This document shows positions 1 to 7,244 of a stretch of DNA of 29,198 nucleotides, in pieces. A program made the translations under genes and the position numbers. Positions within the stretch are counted from its first letter, which is position 1; each line of letters begins with the position of its first letter. The stretch is taken from IMG/VR virus record IMGVR_UViG_3300037070_002005, positions 1-29,198 of that record; one strand, written 5' to 3'. The stretch comes from a virus. Under the pieces are notes generated by a model. The model was given only the letters and a program-made list of their open reading frames with translations, was not told where the DNA came from and did no database searches.

Positions 1-40
1 TGCGCCAATCGCTCCCCAAGCAATGCCGTAATATAGGGGG
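1..40 (-). other. Probable host gene fragment (membrane protein) at phage left flank
   Basis: Read on the minus strand, this stretch is open and encodes a hydrophobic, glycine-rich run (LYYGIAWGAIGA) typical of a membrane protein interior. The frame stays open rightward to a stop near 62-64. It does not look like the AT-rich repeat sequence that follows. The likely reading is that the phage inserted into a host membrane-protein gene, with the boundary somewhere between about 37 and 60. The exact phage end is not resolved: no obvious terminal TG lies at the change in composition. The stretch is too short to name the host protein. Confidence 0.35.
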
Positions 41-69
41 TATAACCAAAAGTATATAAGTATCTAATA

Positions 70-128
70 CAAAAAAGGTCGAAAAAGCCAATAAAATAAG
101 GACTTCACACAAAAAATGTCGAAAAAGC
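70..128 (+). repeat. Pair of 19-bp direct repeats, candidate transposase end-binding sites
   Basis: CAAAAAAGGTCGAAAAAGC at 70-88 and CAAAAAATGTCGAAAAAGC at 110-128 match at 18 of 19 positions, with starts 40 bp apart. They sit immediately inside the presumed left end. Mu-family phages carry several transposase-binding repeats at each end (attL L1-L3), so these are candidates for the end sites bound by the transposase encoded at 1596-3551. The role is inferred from position and repetition; the matching right end is outside the window. Confidence 0.5.
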
Positions 129-280
129 AACACGAAACGAAAAGTAAATTAGCTACCATTTAACTACCATTTAATCATTGCTTTTAAACGCTTTAAATAC
201 ATTAACTACCATTAACCCGGACAGATACCCGAAAAACTACTATTAAGCCTTAATAAATAAGGATTAAACACAATTTAACC

Positions 281-312
281 ACCGTTTAAACCACCATTTA
301 AACGGTTTTTTT
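281..312 (+). terminator. Rightward intrinsic terminator-like hairpin
   Basis: ACCGTTTAAA (281-290), a six-base loop and TTTAAACGGT (297-306) form a perfect 10-bp stem followed by a T tract to 312. Only the plus-strand side has the T run, so it would stop transcription entering from the host on the left rather than the leftward repressor transcript. The stem is AT-rich, so strength is uncertain. The arms also belong to the ACCATTTAA-like repeat family found nearby. Confidence 0.5.
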
Positions 313-367
313 ATGCCCTAAAACTAACACCAGCCTCTTCGTGTAAAAATAGTAAATATTTTGTTTT

Positions 368-399
368 GCAGTTACAGTTGCAGTTACAGTTGCAGTGAC
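368..399 (+). repeat. 12-bp tandem repeat (GCAGTTACAGTT)
   Basis: GCAGTTACAGTT occurs twice in perfect tandem (368-379, 380-391) and is followed by a partial unit, GCAGTGAC. At a finer scale it is five 6-bp CAGTTR-like units. It lies in non-coding DNA between the left end and the repressor gene. It may be a protein-binding array or simple slippage; nothing in the sequence decides this. Confidence 0.6.
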
Positions 400-550
400 A
401 AAAAACCAAAAAAAGCAATCTATTTGAATAGGGATAATTACATAAAAACACAGCTATAAAGCATTGAAATACATGATAAGCATAGGGATAATGCCTATAT
501 AAACAATGTAGTTTTATATGTAAAACGTTAAAAATGTGTGGTTTATGTGT

Positions 551-1276
551 TTAAGACATGGAATTGATCCTGATAGAAGCTTTTATTAGAGCCATAGCTT
601 TAATATTTGATAAATGAATGTCTTTAGGTTGGTGATGAGAATTTTGAGATACAATCTTTATATAATCGTCTCCTTTGTCGGATTTATGGATCCATTTTAC
701 TGTAACGAATTCGTCGCCATCCATATCGATAGAAACAAGATACATTTCTCCAAAGAAAATGTTGTCAATAGTGTTTTCCAGTTCCTTGTACATGATGATA
801 TCACCACTTTTTAGTAATGGATACATACTGTCTCCGGTAACATAGATCGCACCATCGCATTTAGGTAAGTTTGGAATAGATATGTAGTCAACAGGTTTAT
901 TTAATCCATCCTTGTTAGAGAAAAGCCCTACTACTCCGGCAGTGGCTTCTAGATTATACAATGGGATAGATTGCTCTTTTAGTATTCTATCTGTTTTTAA
1001 AGCATAAATCTCACCTGGTTCATTTAATTGATTAGTTAAGTCTCCTTTGGTTTGAAAACCTTTGCCAGTTAATAGCCATTCTACAGAAATACTGAATTTT
1101 TCACAAAACAAAACGATTGAATCAACTCCAATATTCATCCTTTTATTCAGAATTTCAGAAAACTTACTAGGCTGAATTTCTATTTCGGATGCTATTTTAG
1201 ACTTATTTAAGTCTTTGTGTTGCTTTAATAAGTAAAAAACGGTATCAATAAAACGCTGATTTATAGCTTCTTTCAT
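551..1276 (-). CDS. S24-family (LexA/CI-like) phage repressor
   Basis: This 241-residue protein is the probable lysogeny repressor (Mu c functional analogue, CI-type architecture). Residues about 10-70 form a helix-turn-helix DNA-binding domain. Residues about 105-235 are an S24/LexA-type self-cleaving peptidase. It has a candidate cleavage bond Ala113-Gly114 (ATAGV), catalytic Ser150 in VTGDSMYPLLKSGDII, and catalytic Lys194 in TVKW. RecA-stimulated autocleavage on DNA damage would relieve repression. The gene is transcribed leftward, away from the early operon. A -7 box ends about nine bases before the ATG, so its mRNA is probably leaderless or nearly so. The family call is strong; the role rests on position. 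Confidence 0.92.
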   Translation of the reverse strand: MKEAINQRFIDTVFYLLKQHKDLNKSKIASEIEIQPSKFSEILNKRMNIGVDSIVLFCEKFSISVEWLLTGKGFQTKGDLTNQLNEPGEIYALKTDRILKEQSIPLYNLEATAGVVGLFSNKDGLNKPVDYISIPNLPKCDGAIYVTGDSMYPLLKSGDIIMYKELENTIDNIFFGEMYLVSIDMDGDEFVTVKWIHKSDKGDDYIKIVSQNSHHQPKDIHLSNIKAMALIKASIRINSMS

Positions 1277-1284
1277 AAGTAATT

Positions 1285-1313
1285 CAAAATTAATTCATTT
1301 TTTCTGAATTCAA
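1285..1313 (-). promoter_or_regulatory. Repressor promoter (leftward), probably leaderless
   Basis: On the minus strand, TTG at 1313-1311 is followed by 18 bases and then TAATTTTG at 1292-1285, matching the Bacteroidetes -7 consensus TAnnTTTG. A start 5-8 bases downstream falls on or next to the ATG at 1276-1274, leaving little or no 5' leader, as known for lambda cI from PRM. The left operator arm (1301-1310) lies between the -33 and -7 boxes, consistent with autoregulation. Confidence 0.6.
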
Positions 1314-1336
1314 ACTTGTTTAATTCAGAAATTCTG
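1301..1336. promoter_or_regulatory. Palindromic operator between divergent promoters
   Basis: TTTCTGAATT (1301-1310) and AATTCAGAAA (1322-1331) are perfect 10-bp inverted arms separated by 11 bp. A further palindrome, CAGAA-A-TTCTG (1326-1336), overlaps the right arm, giving three related half-sites. They overlap or flank the -33 elements of both divergent promoters. Two related motifs, ATTCAGAA (1145-1152) and TTTCAGAA (1153-1160), occur inside the repressor gene and could be auxiliary sites. The binder is inferred to be the S24 repressor, the small HTH protein, or both. Confidence 0.65.
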
Positions 1337-1347
1337 TAATATATTTG
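1316..1347 (+). promoter_or_regulatory. Early promoter (rightward)
   Basis: TTG at 1316-1318 is followed by 21 bases and then TATATTTG at 1340-1347, a full match to the Bacteroidetes -7 motif TAnnTTTG. The expected start is near 1353-1355, giving a leader of about 30 bases before the ATG at 1387. The operator palindrome overlaps the -33 side. This would drive the long early operon from 1387 to the terminator at 12111-12138. Confidence 0.65.
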
Positions 1348-1386
1348 TACTGTTCATTTAGTAAGAACATTTAACAAAACAAAGTA

Positions 1387-1575
1387 ATGAAAAAAATATT
1401 AGTTCACCCAGATTTAAAGAAGCAATTACAGGAAGAGTTCAAAGTCAGCTATGTAACCGTCACAATGAGTATTGATGGCGTGTTTTCTTCTCAAAAAGCA
1501 ATTGCTATCAGAGAACGCACTAAAGAACTGCTATTGGCAGAGGTGAATAAAATCGAAAAAAATTCTAAAGATTAG
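1387..1575 (+). CDS. Small HTH protein (Ner/Cro-like)
   Basis: This is a 62-residue basic protein and the first gene of the early operon, the position of ner in Mu. The centre (about residues 17-48) reads as a compact helix-turn-helix, with FKVSYVTVTMSIDG as the likely helix-turn-recognition part followed by a KAIAIRERTKELL helix. It probably binds the operator region and turns down early and repressor transcription, as Ner and Cro do. The function is inferred from size, HTH-like pattern and position; no family signature is decisive at this length. Confidence 0.7.
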   Translation: MKKILVHPDLKKQLQEEFKVSYVTVTMSIDGVFSSQKAIAIRERTKELLLAEVNKIEKNSKD

Positions 1576-1595
1576 TAACCAAACAACTCTGAATT

Positions 1596-3551
1596 ATGTT
1601 TGAATATTATCAAAATACTCTTTGCGTTCATGGAACCTGGTTATGGGAGAGCGAAATTATTTCGTTTGACTATTACAGACAATTAAGTAGTAGAGGTCAA
1701 ATCAAAAAACTAACAGTTGGCGGTAACGGTCGCAAAGCATTAGTCGCTTACGAGTCGATTCCTGACCGCTTCAAGAAGTTGATTCGCGAAAAAGTAGGTG
1801 ATCCTTACGCCTCAGTTAAAAACATTGTTTTTGGTGACTATATGGATTGGGACCACAATGCTGAAATCTATTTCAGAGACTATCTACTTGACAACGGTTC
1901 GCATCTTCCAGAGGAAAAACAACAGGAGTACACGCACCAGGCGATAATGTTCAATGCGGTGAAGCACATTGCTACAAACGTAGTAGTTCAAAAGCGTTTT
2001 GGAGGTAAAAAACAAATGTGGGACAGAATGCTTGAAGCTATCGGGAACTTACCTGAAACATGGTTGCACACTCGTTACAAAAACGTGGTTTCGTTCAAGA
2101 GAGCCATTCAAAAATACGAGCAAGAAGGTTACAGCTCTATCGTTTCGGGTAAATGGATGAACTCGAATCCATCAAAAATAATAGACGAGGTTGCCGATTT
2201 CATTATGGCTCAATATTGTCTCCCTGTAAAGTACACGATTTCGGAAGTATTGAAAATCTACGAATCAGTAAGAGAAGCAAGAGGTTGGAAAAGTTTAAGC
2301 GAGCGTGCTGTTGGAGCTTGGCTCGACAAAACAGAGCAAAAAAGAGTATGGATGTTGGCTCGTGACGGTAAAGAGGAATACATGAAACATTTTGGTCACA
2401 CCGTAACTCGTAAACGTACTGAATGGTTTCCAAACGCTTGGTGGGCGATTGATGGTACTAAGTTGGATTTAGTACACTTCGCTAACAACAAACAAAAGAT
2501 GGCTGCTGAACTTAAAATCAACGTTGTTTTTGATGTATACAGTGAAAAAATAATAGGTTGGGACATTGCATACTCAGAAAACCACGCTTCGCACTTTAGA
2601 GCAATCAAAATGGCGGTTGGCGAATCAGGATGCAGACCGTTCTTATTTACTTATGATAAGCAATCCGGTCACACCTCAAACAAGATGCAAGATTTGTACG
2701 ATAAGCTTCCCGCAAAAGGCGGAACGCACTACAGCCACAAGGTTGGTCGTAAATCAAGTCCAGCGGAACAGATTTTTAACCGACTACAACAACAGGTTAT
2801 TTCTAAAATGTGGTTCTCGGACAAACAAGGTATCAAGGTCAGAACCGCAAGCAATAAACCCAACACCGATTTCATTGTTGAGTATAAAAATGCCTTGCCA
2901 ACGGTTGACGAATTCAATAAAATCTTTTCTGCCTTGGTAAACAAATGGAATGCAGGCAAACAAGAGGATTGGGAATACAACAGAATCGAAATGTACAATC
3001 AGGAAACCGAGCATAGAGAAGAAATCAACATTATGGATCAGTTGTCAATGTTTTGGATTGACGAAACCAAGGTTAAGAAATACTACGCTCACGGAATGCC
3101 TCTTACTGTTGAAGGTAAAGACTATATCTACGAAGTGTATGACGAAACCAACAATATTGATTTGGACTTCCGTAGAAAGTATGTAGGTGAAAGTCTAATT
3201 GTACGATATGATCCTGAGCGATTGGATGAGTTTGTTGGATTGTATGAATTGACACCATCAGGAGAAAAGAGATTTGTTGCCTATGCACAATCCAAACGTA
3301 TGCATGAGTCTATTCCTGTGTTGATGAAAGGAAATTCAAAAGAAATGTTGCTCAAAGATATTGCCGTTCGTGATGCAGAATTGAAAAGAGACTCAGAAGC
3401 CTACGAACGATTAATAAATCGAACAGGCATCAGTCGAGAGAGTTTAATCGAAGAGCAAGAATTGATGGTCAAGTTTCAGGGGCATCTACCCAAGGAGGAA
3501 CAGATGGCAACCGATTCAAGCGCATTTCACTCTCGAATGTCAAAATATTAA
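1596..3551 (+). CDS. Mu-type DDE transposase (MuA-like)
   Basis: This 651-residue protein is the probable transposase/integrase that inserts and replicates the phage by transposition. MuA has 663 residues, so the length fits. The N-terminal ~250 residues carry DNA-binding helical domains that would bind the end repeats. The catalytic core has an RNase H-like DDE triad: Asp286 in WWAIDGTKLD, Asp354 in FTYDKQSGH, and Glu391 in SSPAEQIFNRLQ. Spacings of 68 and 37 residues are reasonable for the family. The C-terminal ~200 residues contain a Mu-transposase-type beta domain (around DLDFRRKYVGESLIVRYDP) and probably the region that meets the ATPase. It is followed by a repeat array and the MuB-like gene. 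Confidence 0.95.
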   Translation: MFEYYQNTLCVHGTWLWESEIISFDYYRQLSSRGQIKKLTVGGNGRKALVAYESIPDRFKKLIREKVGDPYASVKNIVFGDYMDWDHNAEIYFRDYLLDNGSHLPEEKQQEYTHQAIMFNAVKHIATNVVVQKRFGGKKQMWDRMLEAIGNLPETWLHTRYKNVVSFKRAIQKYEQEGYSSIVSGKWMNSNPSKIIDEVADFIMAQYCLPVKYTISEVLKIYESVREARGWKSLSERAVGAWLDKTEQKRVWMLARDGKEEYMKHFGHTVTRKRTEWFPNAWWAIDGTKLDLVHFANNKQKMAAELKINVVFDVYSEKIIGWDIAYSENHASHFRAIKMAVGESGCRPFLFTYDKQSGHTSNKMQDLYDKLPAKGGTHYSHKVGRKSSPAEQIFNRLQQQVISKMWFSDKQGIKVRTASNKPNTDFIVEYKNALPTVDEFNKIFSALVNKWNAGKQEDWEYNRIEMYNQETEHREEINIMDQLSMFWIDETKVKKYYAHGMPLTVEGKDYIYEVYDETNNIDLDFRRKYVGESLIVRYDPERLDEFVGLYELTPSGEKRFVAYAQSKRMHESIPVLMKGNSKEMLLKDIAVRDAELKRDSEAYERLINRTGISRESLIEEQELMVKFQGHLPKEEQMATDSSAFHSRMSKY

Positions 3552-3606
3552 AACCGTTTAAAACTGTTTAAAACCATTTAGAAACTATTTAAAAACCATT
3601 TAAACC
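3551..3606 (+). repeat. Array of 10-11 bp AAACYRTTTA repeats between transposase and ATPase genes
   Basis: The gap between the transposase and the ATPase gene is almost entirely AAACCGTTTA, AAACTGTTTA, AAACCATTTA, GAAACTATTTA and AAAACCATTTAA in tandem. The period is 10-11 bp, about one helical turn, and each unit is partly self-complementary. The same ACCATTTAA core occurs in the left region (155-163, 166-174, 293-301) and just before the gene at 21486. The phased arrangement suggests a binding array for a phage DNA-binding protein; which one is unknown. Confidence 0.6.
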
Positions 3607-3624
3607 CTTATTAAATCTAACAAA

Positions 3625-4470
3625 ATGACACATCAAGAAAAAATACAAACCGTTGAAGCATTAGAAGCATTCGTTTTACAAAAAGGCTCACAAAATCAAG
3701 TTGCTTTAGGTATGCCCGGAGTATCGGCAGCGACATTAACCCAAATGAGAAAACACAATTGGGAAAGTATCTCAGATGATATGTGGCGTAGAGTATCCAA
3801 ATACGTGGGTGTAACTGCCAGCGGTTGGAACTATGCAGAAACCCGTAACTCTAAAGATTTAGAATTGTTTTTTCAAGATGGTCAATTGTTCTCATTAGTA
3901 ATGGCTATTACAGGAAAGGCAGGTGCTGGAAAATCGGAAACGGCTAAAAAATACGAAGCTGAAAACAAAAACGCCTTTTTATTGTCATGTAATGAGTATT
4001 GGGATAAACGCTGGTTTTTAAGAGAGCTATTAAATAAAATGGGCAAAGACCATGCGGGATTGACTTTACCTGAAATGATGCACAAAGCGGTGTTACTTCT
4101 AAAATCATTAGAAAATCCAATAATAATCTTAGATGAAGCCGATAAACTGCACGACAATGTACTTCTATTCTTTATCACTCTTTACAACGCATTAGAAGAT
4201 CACTGCGGTATCGTTTTGATGGCTACTCACTTCTTAGAAAAGCGTATTAGACGAGGTGTGGCAATGGAAAAAAAAGGCTACAGAGAAATATACAGCCGTG
4301 TTGGTCTTCGATTCATCGAATTGGAAAGCACGAGTTACAGCGATATTGAAAATATATGCAAGGCAAACGGGATTGAAGATAGTGTCATTATCAGAACTAT
4401 ATCGAAAGATTGCGACGGTGATGTTAGAAGAGTAAGAAGATTGGTGTTTTCAAACAAAAGAGCCTCTTAA
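3625..4470 (+). CDS. MuB-like transposition AAA+ ATPase
   Basis: This 281-residue protein is the probable transposition activator and target selector that works with the transposase. MuB has 312 residues. An N-terminal lambda-repressor-like helix-turn-helix spans about residues 5-65. The AAA+ domain shows Walker A GKAGAGKS (97-104), Walker B IIILDEAD (166-173), a sensor-1-like MATH segment (199-202), and arginines at 225 and 229 in SRVGLRF that may act as the arginine finger. The C-terminal part (DCDGDVRRVRRLV) fits the small AAA lid. It follows the transposase directly, as A and B do in Mu. Confidence 0.93.
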   Translation: MTHQEKIQTVEALEAFVLQKGSQNQVALGMPGVSAATLTQMRKHNWESISDDMWRRVSKYVGVTASGWNYAETRNSKDLELFFQDGQLFSLVMAITGKAGAGKSETAKKYEAENKNAFLLSCNEYWDKRWFLRELLNKMGKDHAGLTLPEMMHKAVLLLKSLENPIIILDEADKLHDNVLLFFITLYNALEDHCGIVLMATHFLEKRIRRGVAMEKKGYREIYSRVGLRFIELESTSYSDIENICKANGIEDSVIIRTISKDCDGDVRRVRRLVFSNKRAS

Positions 4471-4472
4471 TT

Positions 4473-4943
4473 ATGGACTACCGACATCATCCAATAATCG
4501 AAGGATTAAAGATTAATGAAGATGGAAGCAGCATCATTTATCTAGGCAAAGAGCTTGAGCCAAGAAAAATAAATAAATCTGGCAAAAAAAAGACCGATAC
4601 AATTCTGGTGAGCTTCAATAATTCTGTGTGCAGTGTTGCCCGATTGGTTTGTGAAGCGTGGCACGGAATGGCAGAAAACATTGATTTCAATGCTACCAGA
4701 GTTAAAAATGAAAACGGTTTCCATTACACTAATCTCTACTGGGCAAAAAAAGGAGTAAATCCCAATTATCACGATATAAAATTTCCAAGGGCAAAATCAA
4801 GTAAAATTCCCGAAAGTGATATTCCTAAAATAGTGAAAAGATTAAATCAGGGAGAGGCATTAAACTCAATTGCACTTGATTATAACACCTCTGATATGAG
4901 TATAAGCAGAATTAAAAAAAGATATGTCAAAAAAGATAAATAG
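4473..4943 (+). CDS. Degenerate HNH/NUMOD-like protein with C-terminal HTH
   Basis: This 156-residue protein starts two bases after the ATPase stop. Residues about 40-105 resemble the frame around phage HNH endonucleases (CSVARLVCEAWHG ... NGFHYTNLYWAKKG, compared with the usual 'RLVaeAF ... N..NL.W'). The histidine/asparagine HNH catalytic set is not visible, so nuclease activity is doubtful. The C-terminus (about 112-152, ESDIPKIVKRLNQGEALNSI onward) looks like a resolvase-type helix-turn-helix. It may be a homing-endonuclease relative reused as a DNA-binding protein. The domain reading is moderate; the function is unknown. Confidence 0.6.
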   Translation: MDYRHHPIIEGLKINEDGSSIIYLGKELEPRKINKSGKKKTDTILVSFNNSVCSVARLVCEAWHGMAENIDFNATRVKNENGFHYTNLYWAKKGVNPNYHDIKFPRAKSSKIPESDIPKIVKRLNQGEALNSIALDYNTSDMSISRIKKRYVKKDK

Positions 4944-5562
4944 AGCTTACTCCGTATCAAACGTTCTTTCAAAAAAGTTCCACGAGCTTGACTTTTCAGG
5001 AGAGTGGGAAGAAACACTCGGAAAACCTGACAAAGCATTTTCGGCAATCATTTGGGGAGGTTCTGGGGAAGGTAAAACCGAAGTAGCTATAAAGCTTGCT
5101 AAGTATCTGACCACTTTTGGAAAGGTGGCCTACGATTCTTTAGAACAGGGGCTTTCATCAACAATCAGGGACGCATTACTGAGGAACCATATGGACACCT
5201 GCGGAAATTCATTTATCCTTTTAGACCGTGAACCATTTGATGAGCTTATAATCCGAATGAGTAAGCCCAAATCGCCTGACTTTCTATTTATCGATTCAGT
5301 GCAATACACAAGAATTAATAAGGCACAGTATTACCAGCTAAAGGAACTGATGCTTAAAAAAGGTAAAGGAATTATTTGGATTTCTCAGGCAAAAGGAAAA
5401 GAACCAAAAGGAGCATTAGCAGACGACATACGCTACGATGTGGATTTGAAATTATCGGTAGAGGGATTTAAGTTATTCCCTGATGGAAGGTTAAACGGTG
5501 GTGGCGAACCATTCGTTATTTGGGCTCAAAAAGCCTCAAAATATTGGAAAGAAATAGTTTAA
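4924..5562 (+). CDS. RecA/DnaB-like P-loop ATPase
   Basis: This 212-residue ATPase overlaps the end of the previous gene by 20 bases. It shows Walker A GGSGEGKT (45-52), Walker B FLFIDSVQ (120-127) and a WISQAKG segment (152-158), where RecA-fold ATPases place their sensor/L2 region. The DDIRYDVDLKL segment is also typical of small phage RecA-like ATPases. It lies in the replication module next to the MuB-like ATPase, so it probably acts in DNA recombination, replication or protein loading on DNA. It is a second, distinct ATPase rather than a copy of MuB. Confidence 0.8.
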   Translation: MSKKINRAYSVSNVLSKKFHELDFSGEWEETLGKPDKAFSAIIWGGSGEGKTEVAIKLAKYLTTFGKVAYDSLEQGLSSTIRDALLRNHMDTCGNSFILLDREPFDELIIRMSKPKSPDFLFIDSVQYTRINKAQYYQLKELMLKKGKGIIWISQAKGKEPKGALADDIRYDVDLKLSVEGFKLFPDGRLNGGGEPFVIWAQKASKYWKEIV

Positions 5563-5576
5563 AAAAAAACAGCAAT

Positions 5577-5930
5577 ATGACAACAACACTTAAAAAATTA
5601 GCAATTACTCCAATTCAATACGAATCAATCATTTGGGATTTGTACAATAATTGGTGTCAAAGTTTAACAATCAATCAAAGAGATTATCAGGCAGTATTAG
5701 CCAATTCCTCAATTAACTCTTGGTTTTTGATGGAATTAAGAAAAGCCGAAAAGGAATTTCACACACTAACTGACCGCTACACCAATACCAATGTAACGCC
5801 AACTGATTATGCCAATTGCTACAGAGATTGTGTAAACCAGCTCTTCAACCTTCGCCCAATGGCACTGCTGGAAAATGTCAAAATCAAACAGCCAAAAGGA
5901 ATCCAAGTTCAATCTTTTAACCAAAACTAA
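5577..5930 (+). CDS. Hypothetical early protein
   Basis: 117 residues. The ATG at 5577 is preferred because the extended frame starts inside the upstream ATPase gene and the added residues are poor; ATG 5577 follows an A-rich leader (AAAAAAAAACAGCAAT). It is soluble, mixed helical and rich in Tyr, Asn and Trp, with no motif I recognise. It lies in the packed early operon between the RecA-like ATPase and other small genes. Confidence 0.75.
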   Translation: MTTTLKKLAITPIQYESIIWDLYNNWCQSLTINQRDYQAVLANSSINSWFLMELRKAEKEFHTLTDRYTNTNVTPTDYANCYRDCVNQLFNLRPMALLENVKIKQPKGIQVQSFNQN

Positions 5931-5931
5931 A

Positions 5932-6105
5932 ATGAGCCAAACCAAAATAGCCGAATTAGAATCATGGCTTAAACAATTCCCAGCCGACCATCCAATGCGA
6001 TCAGTTATTGAAGCTGATTTGAGAAAGCTAAAAGAAGAGGAAAATTCGATACCTATTGAACGTGATACTTTCGATTTCAGAGAACATAATATTTACGATG
6101 TATGA
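5932..6105 (+). CDS. Small hypothetical early protein
   Basis: 57 residues from the ATG at 5932, right after the previous stop. The sequence is strongly charged and helical (ADLRKLKEEENSIPIERD). The stop overlaps the next start (TATGA), indicating translational coupling. No family recognised. Confidence 0.7.
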   Translation: MSQTKIAELESWLKQFPADHPMRSVIEADLRKLKEEENSIPIERDTFDFREHNIYDV

Positions 6106-6359
6106 GTATAACAGCAAAACACCAACGATTAGAAAACTTACACAATGTGTTGGATTATTGTTCAAGAATCGAAAGAAACACCTACGGGAGATTTTGTGTT
6201 TTTACAACGGGAGAAAGGATTTGCATTAATCAGGAACGAGGCTCTATTCTCAGCCAAATATCACACGAAAACAAAGAGAATTTTAAGCACGAAGTCAGGG
6301 ATTACAAATGTCCTGAATCATTAGAAACAAAAATAAAATTAACACTTCAAAAACTATAA
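6102..6359 (+). CDS. Small hypothetical early protein
   Basis: 85 residues with a start that overlaps the previous stop. It has three scattered cysteines (RFCVF, RICIN, DYKCPE) that are not in a clear zinc-finger pattern. It is basic overall. The next gene begins two bases after its stop. No family recognised. Confidence 0.7.
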   Translation: MSITAKHQRLENLHNVLDYCSRIERNTYGRFCVFTTGERICINQERGSILSQISHENKENFKHEVRDYKCPESLETKIKLTLQKL

Positions 6360-6361
6360 TT

Positions 6362-7072
6362 ATGAACACAGAAACACAAGAAAACCCAATCGACCTAAGC
6401 AAAGCAACTCCTCAACAGCTAAAAGAACAATTGGCAAAATTCGAAGCCAAAAAAGACGAGGATAGAGAAGCATACAAAAAATTGGTTGCCGAAACGGTAC
6501 CAAAAGCAATATTTGAACTTTGCCAAGCATCTGCAATAATTAGCGATGCCAAAACTAAAACGTTCAAATTCTTTGAGGATATTTTAGACTTGAAAAACCA
6601 AGTGTACGGACTTAAAGAAAAACAACAGTCTCACACCTTTTCAACCGATAAAGAAGAAATTACAATCGGTTACCGTATCAACGATGGCTGGGATGATACC
6701 GTTACAGCAGGAATCGAAAAGGTAAATAATTACATTTCCTCATTGGCTACCAATGCCGAAACATCCGCGCTGGTAAATGTTGTTTTCAACCTCCTGAAAA
6801 AAGATGCTAAAGGAAACCTGAAAGGCTCACGAGTTCTGGAACTTCAAAAACTAACAAAGGACTTCAATAATGCAGAATTCACCGATGGTGTTGGAATTAT
6901 TGCTGCTGCTTATAAGCCTGTTCGCTCTTCTTGGTTCATTGATGCTAGTTTAATCAATGCAGACGGTTCTAAAACATCAGTTCCCTTGTCTATGTCCTCA
7001 GTTGGGTTTTTAAGCGGTTACAAGTTCGATTTCTTTAGTGAAACAATTCCCGAAGCCAATGCAACCGAATAA
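6362..7072 (+). CDS. DUF3164 family phage protein
   Basis: This 236-residue protein matches the DUF3164 group found in Mu-like phages, upstream of GemA. Residues about 15-50 form a charged coiled-coil (QLKEQLAKFEAKKDEDREAY). The C-terminal third carries the family-like segment KPVRSSWFIDASLINADG followed by a hydrophobic end. The biochemical role is not known; its constant place in the early region suggests DNA replication or transposition support. Recognition is from memory of the family pattern and is fairly confident. Confidence 0.8.
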   Translation: MNTETQENPIDLSKATPQQLKEQLAKFEAKKDEDREAYKKLVAETVPKAIFELCQASAIISDAKTKTFKFFEDILDLKNQVYGLKEKQQSHTFSTDKEEITIGYRINDGWDDTVTAGIEKVNNYISSLATNAETSALVNVVFNLLKKDAKGNLKGSRVLELQKLTKDFNNAEFTDGVGIIAAAYKPVRSSWFIDASLINADGSKTSVPLSMSSVGFLSGYKFDFFSETIPEANATE

Positions 7073-7244
7073 TAACAACCTCAGTATAATAGTGCTATTA
7101 GTAATCCTACTAGCACTATTCAACGGAAAAGACATATTTGACTATTTCGTATGGCTAAAATTCAAAATCAGAACCTTTTTTAAACAACTCGAAAATGAGC
7201 GTAAGGATAGTACCAATAATAGATCACGAATCATACAGCGTTAA
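7059..7244 (+). CDS. Small membrane protein
   Basis: 61 residues from the ATG at 7059, overlapping the DUF3164 stop by 14 bases. Residues about 8-21 are a single hydrophobic segment (LSIIVLLVILLALF) followed by an aromatic, basic tail (FVWLKFKIRTFFKQ), consistent with one membrane span and a cytoplasmic tail. An ATG at 7038 in the same frame is possible but lies deeper in the upstream gene. It overlaps the next gene by 50 bases, so one of the pair could be spurious. Confidence 0.55.
   Translation: MQPNNNNLSIIVLLVILLALFNGKDIFDYFVWLKFKIRTFFKQLENERKDSTNNRSRIIQR

Larger units (their letters stand above)
129..550. other. Non-coding left region with repeats
   Basis: I see no convincing gene here. 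CTACCATTTAA is tandemly repeated at 153-163 and 164-174, with variants CTACCATTAA at 206-215 and ACCATTTAA at 293-301. ATAGGGATAAT occurs at 428-438 and 482-492; the second copy overlaps a small ATAGG/CCTAT hairpin. A weak AT-rich hairpin (GTTTTA-TATG-TAAAAC) lies at 511-526, just downstream of the leftward repressor gene, and might end its transcript. The separate terminator and 12-bp tandem repeat are listed on their own. Confidence 0.5.

Noticed and set aside
614-814. Open frame opposite the repressor gene
   Set aside because: It mirrors the S24 repressor coding sequence and has no support of its own.
2203-3288. Several open frames antisense to or overlapping the transposase gene
   Set aside because: They lie wholly within the transposase gene, have no recognisable motifs or start signals, and their composition follows that of the main frame.
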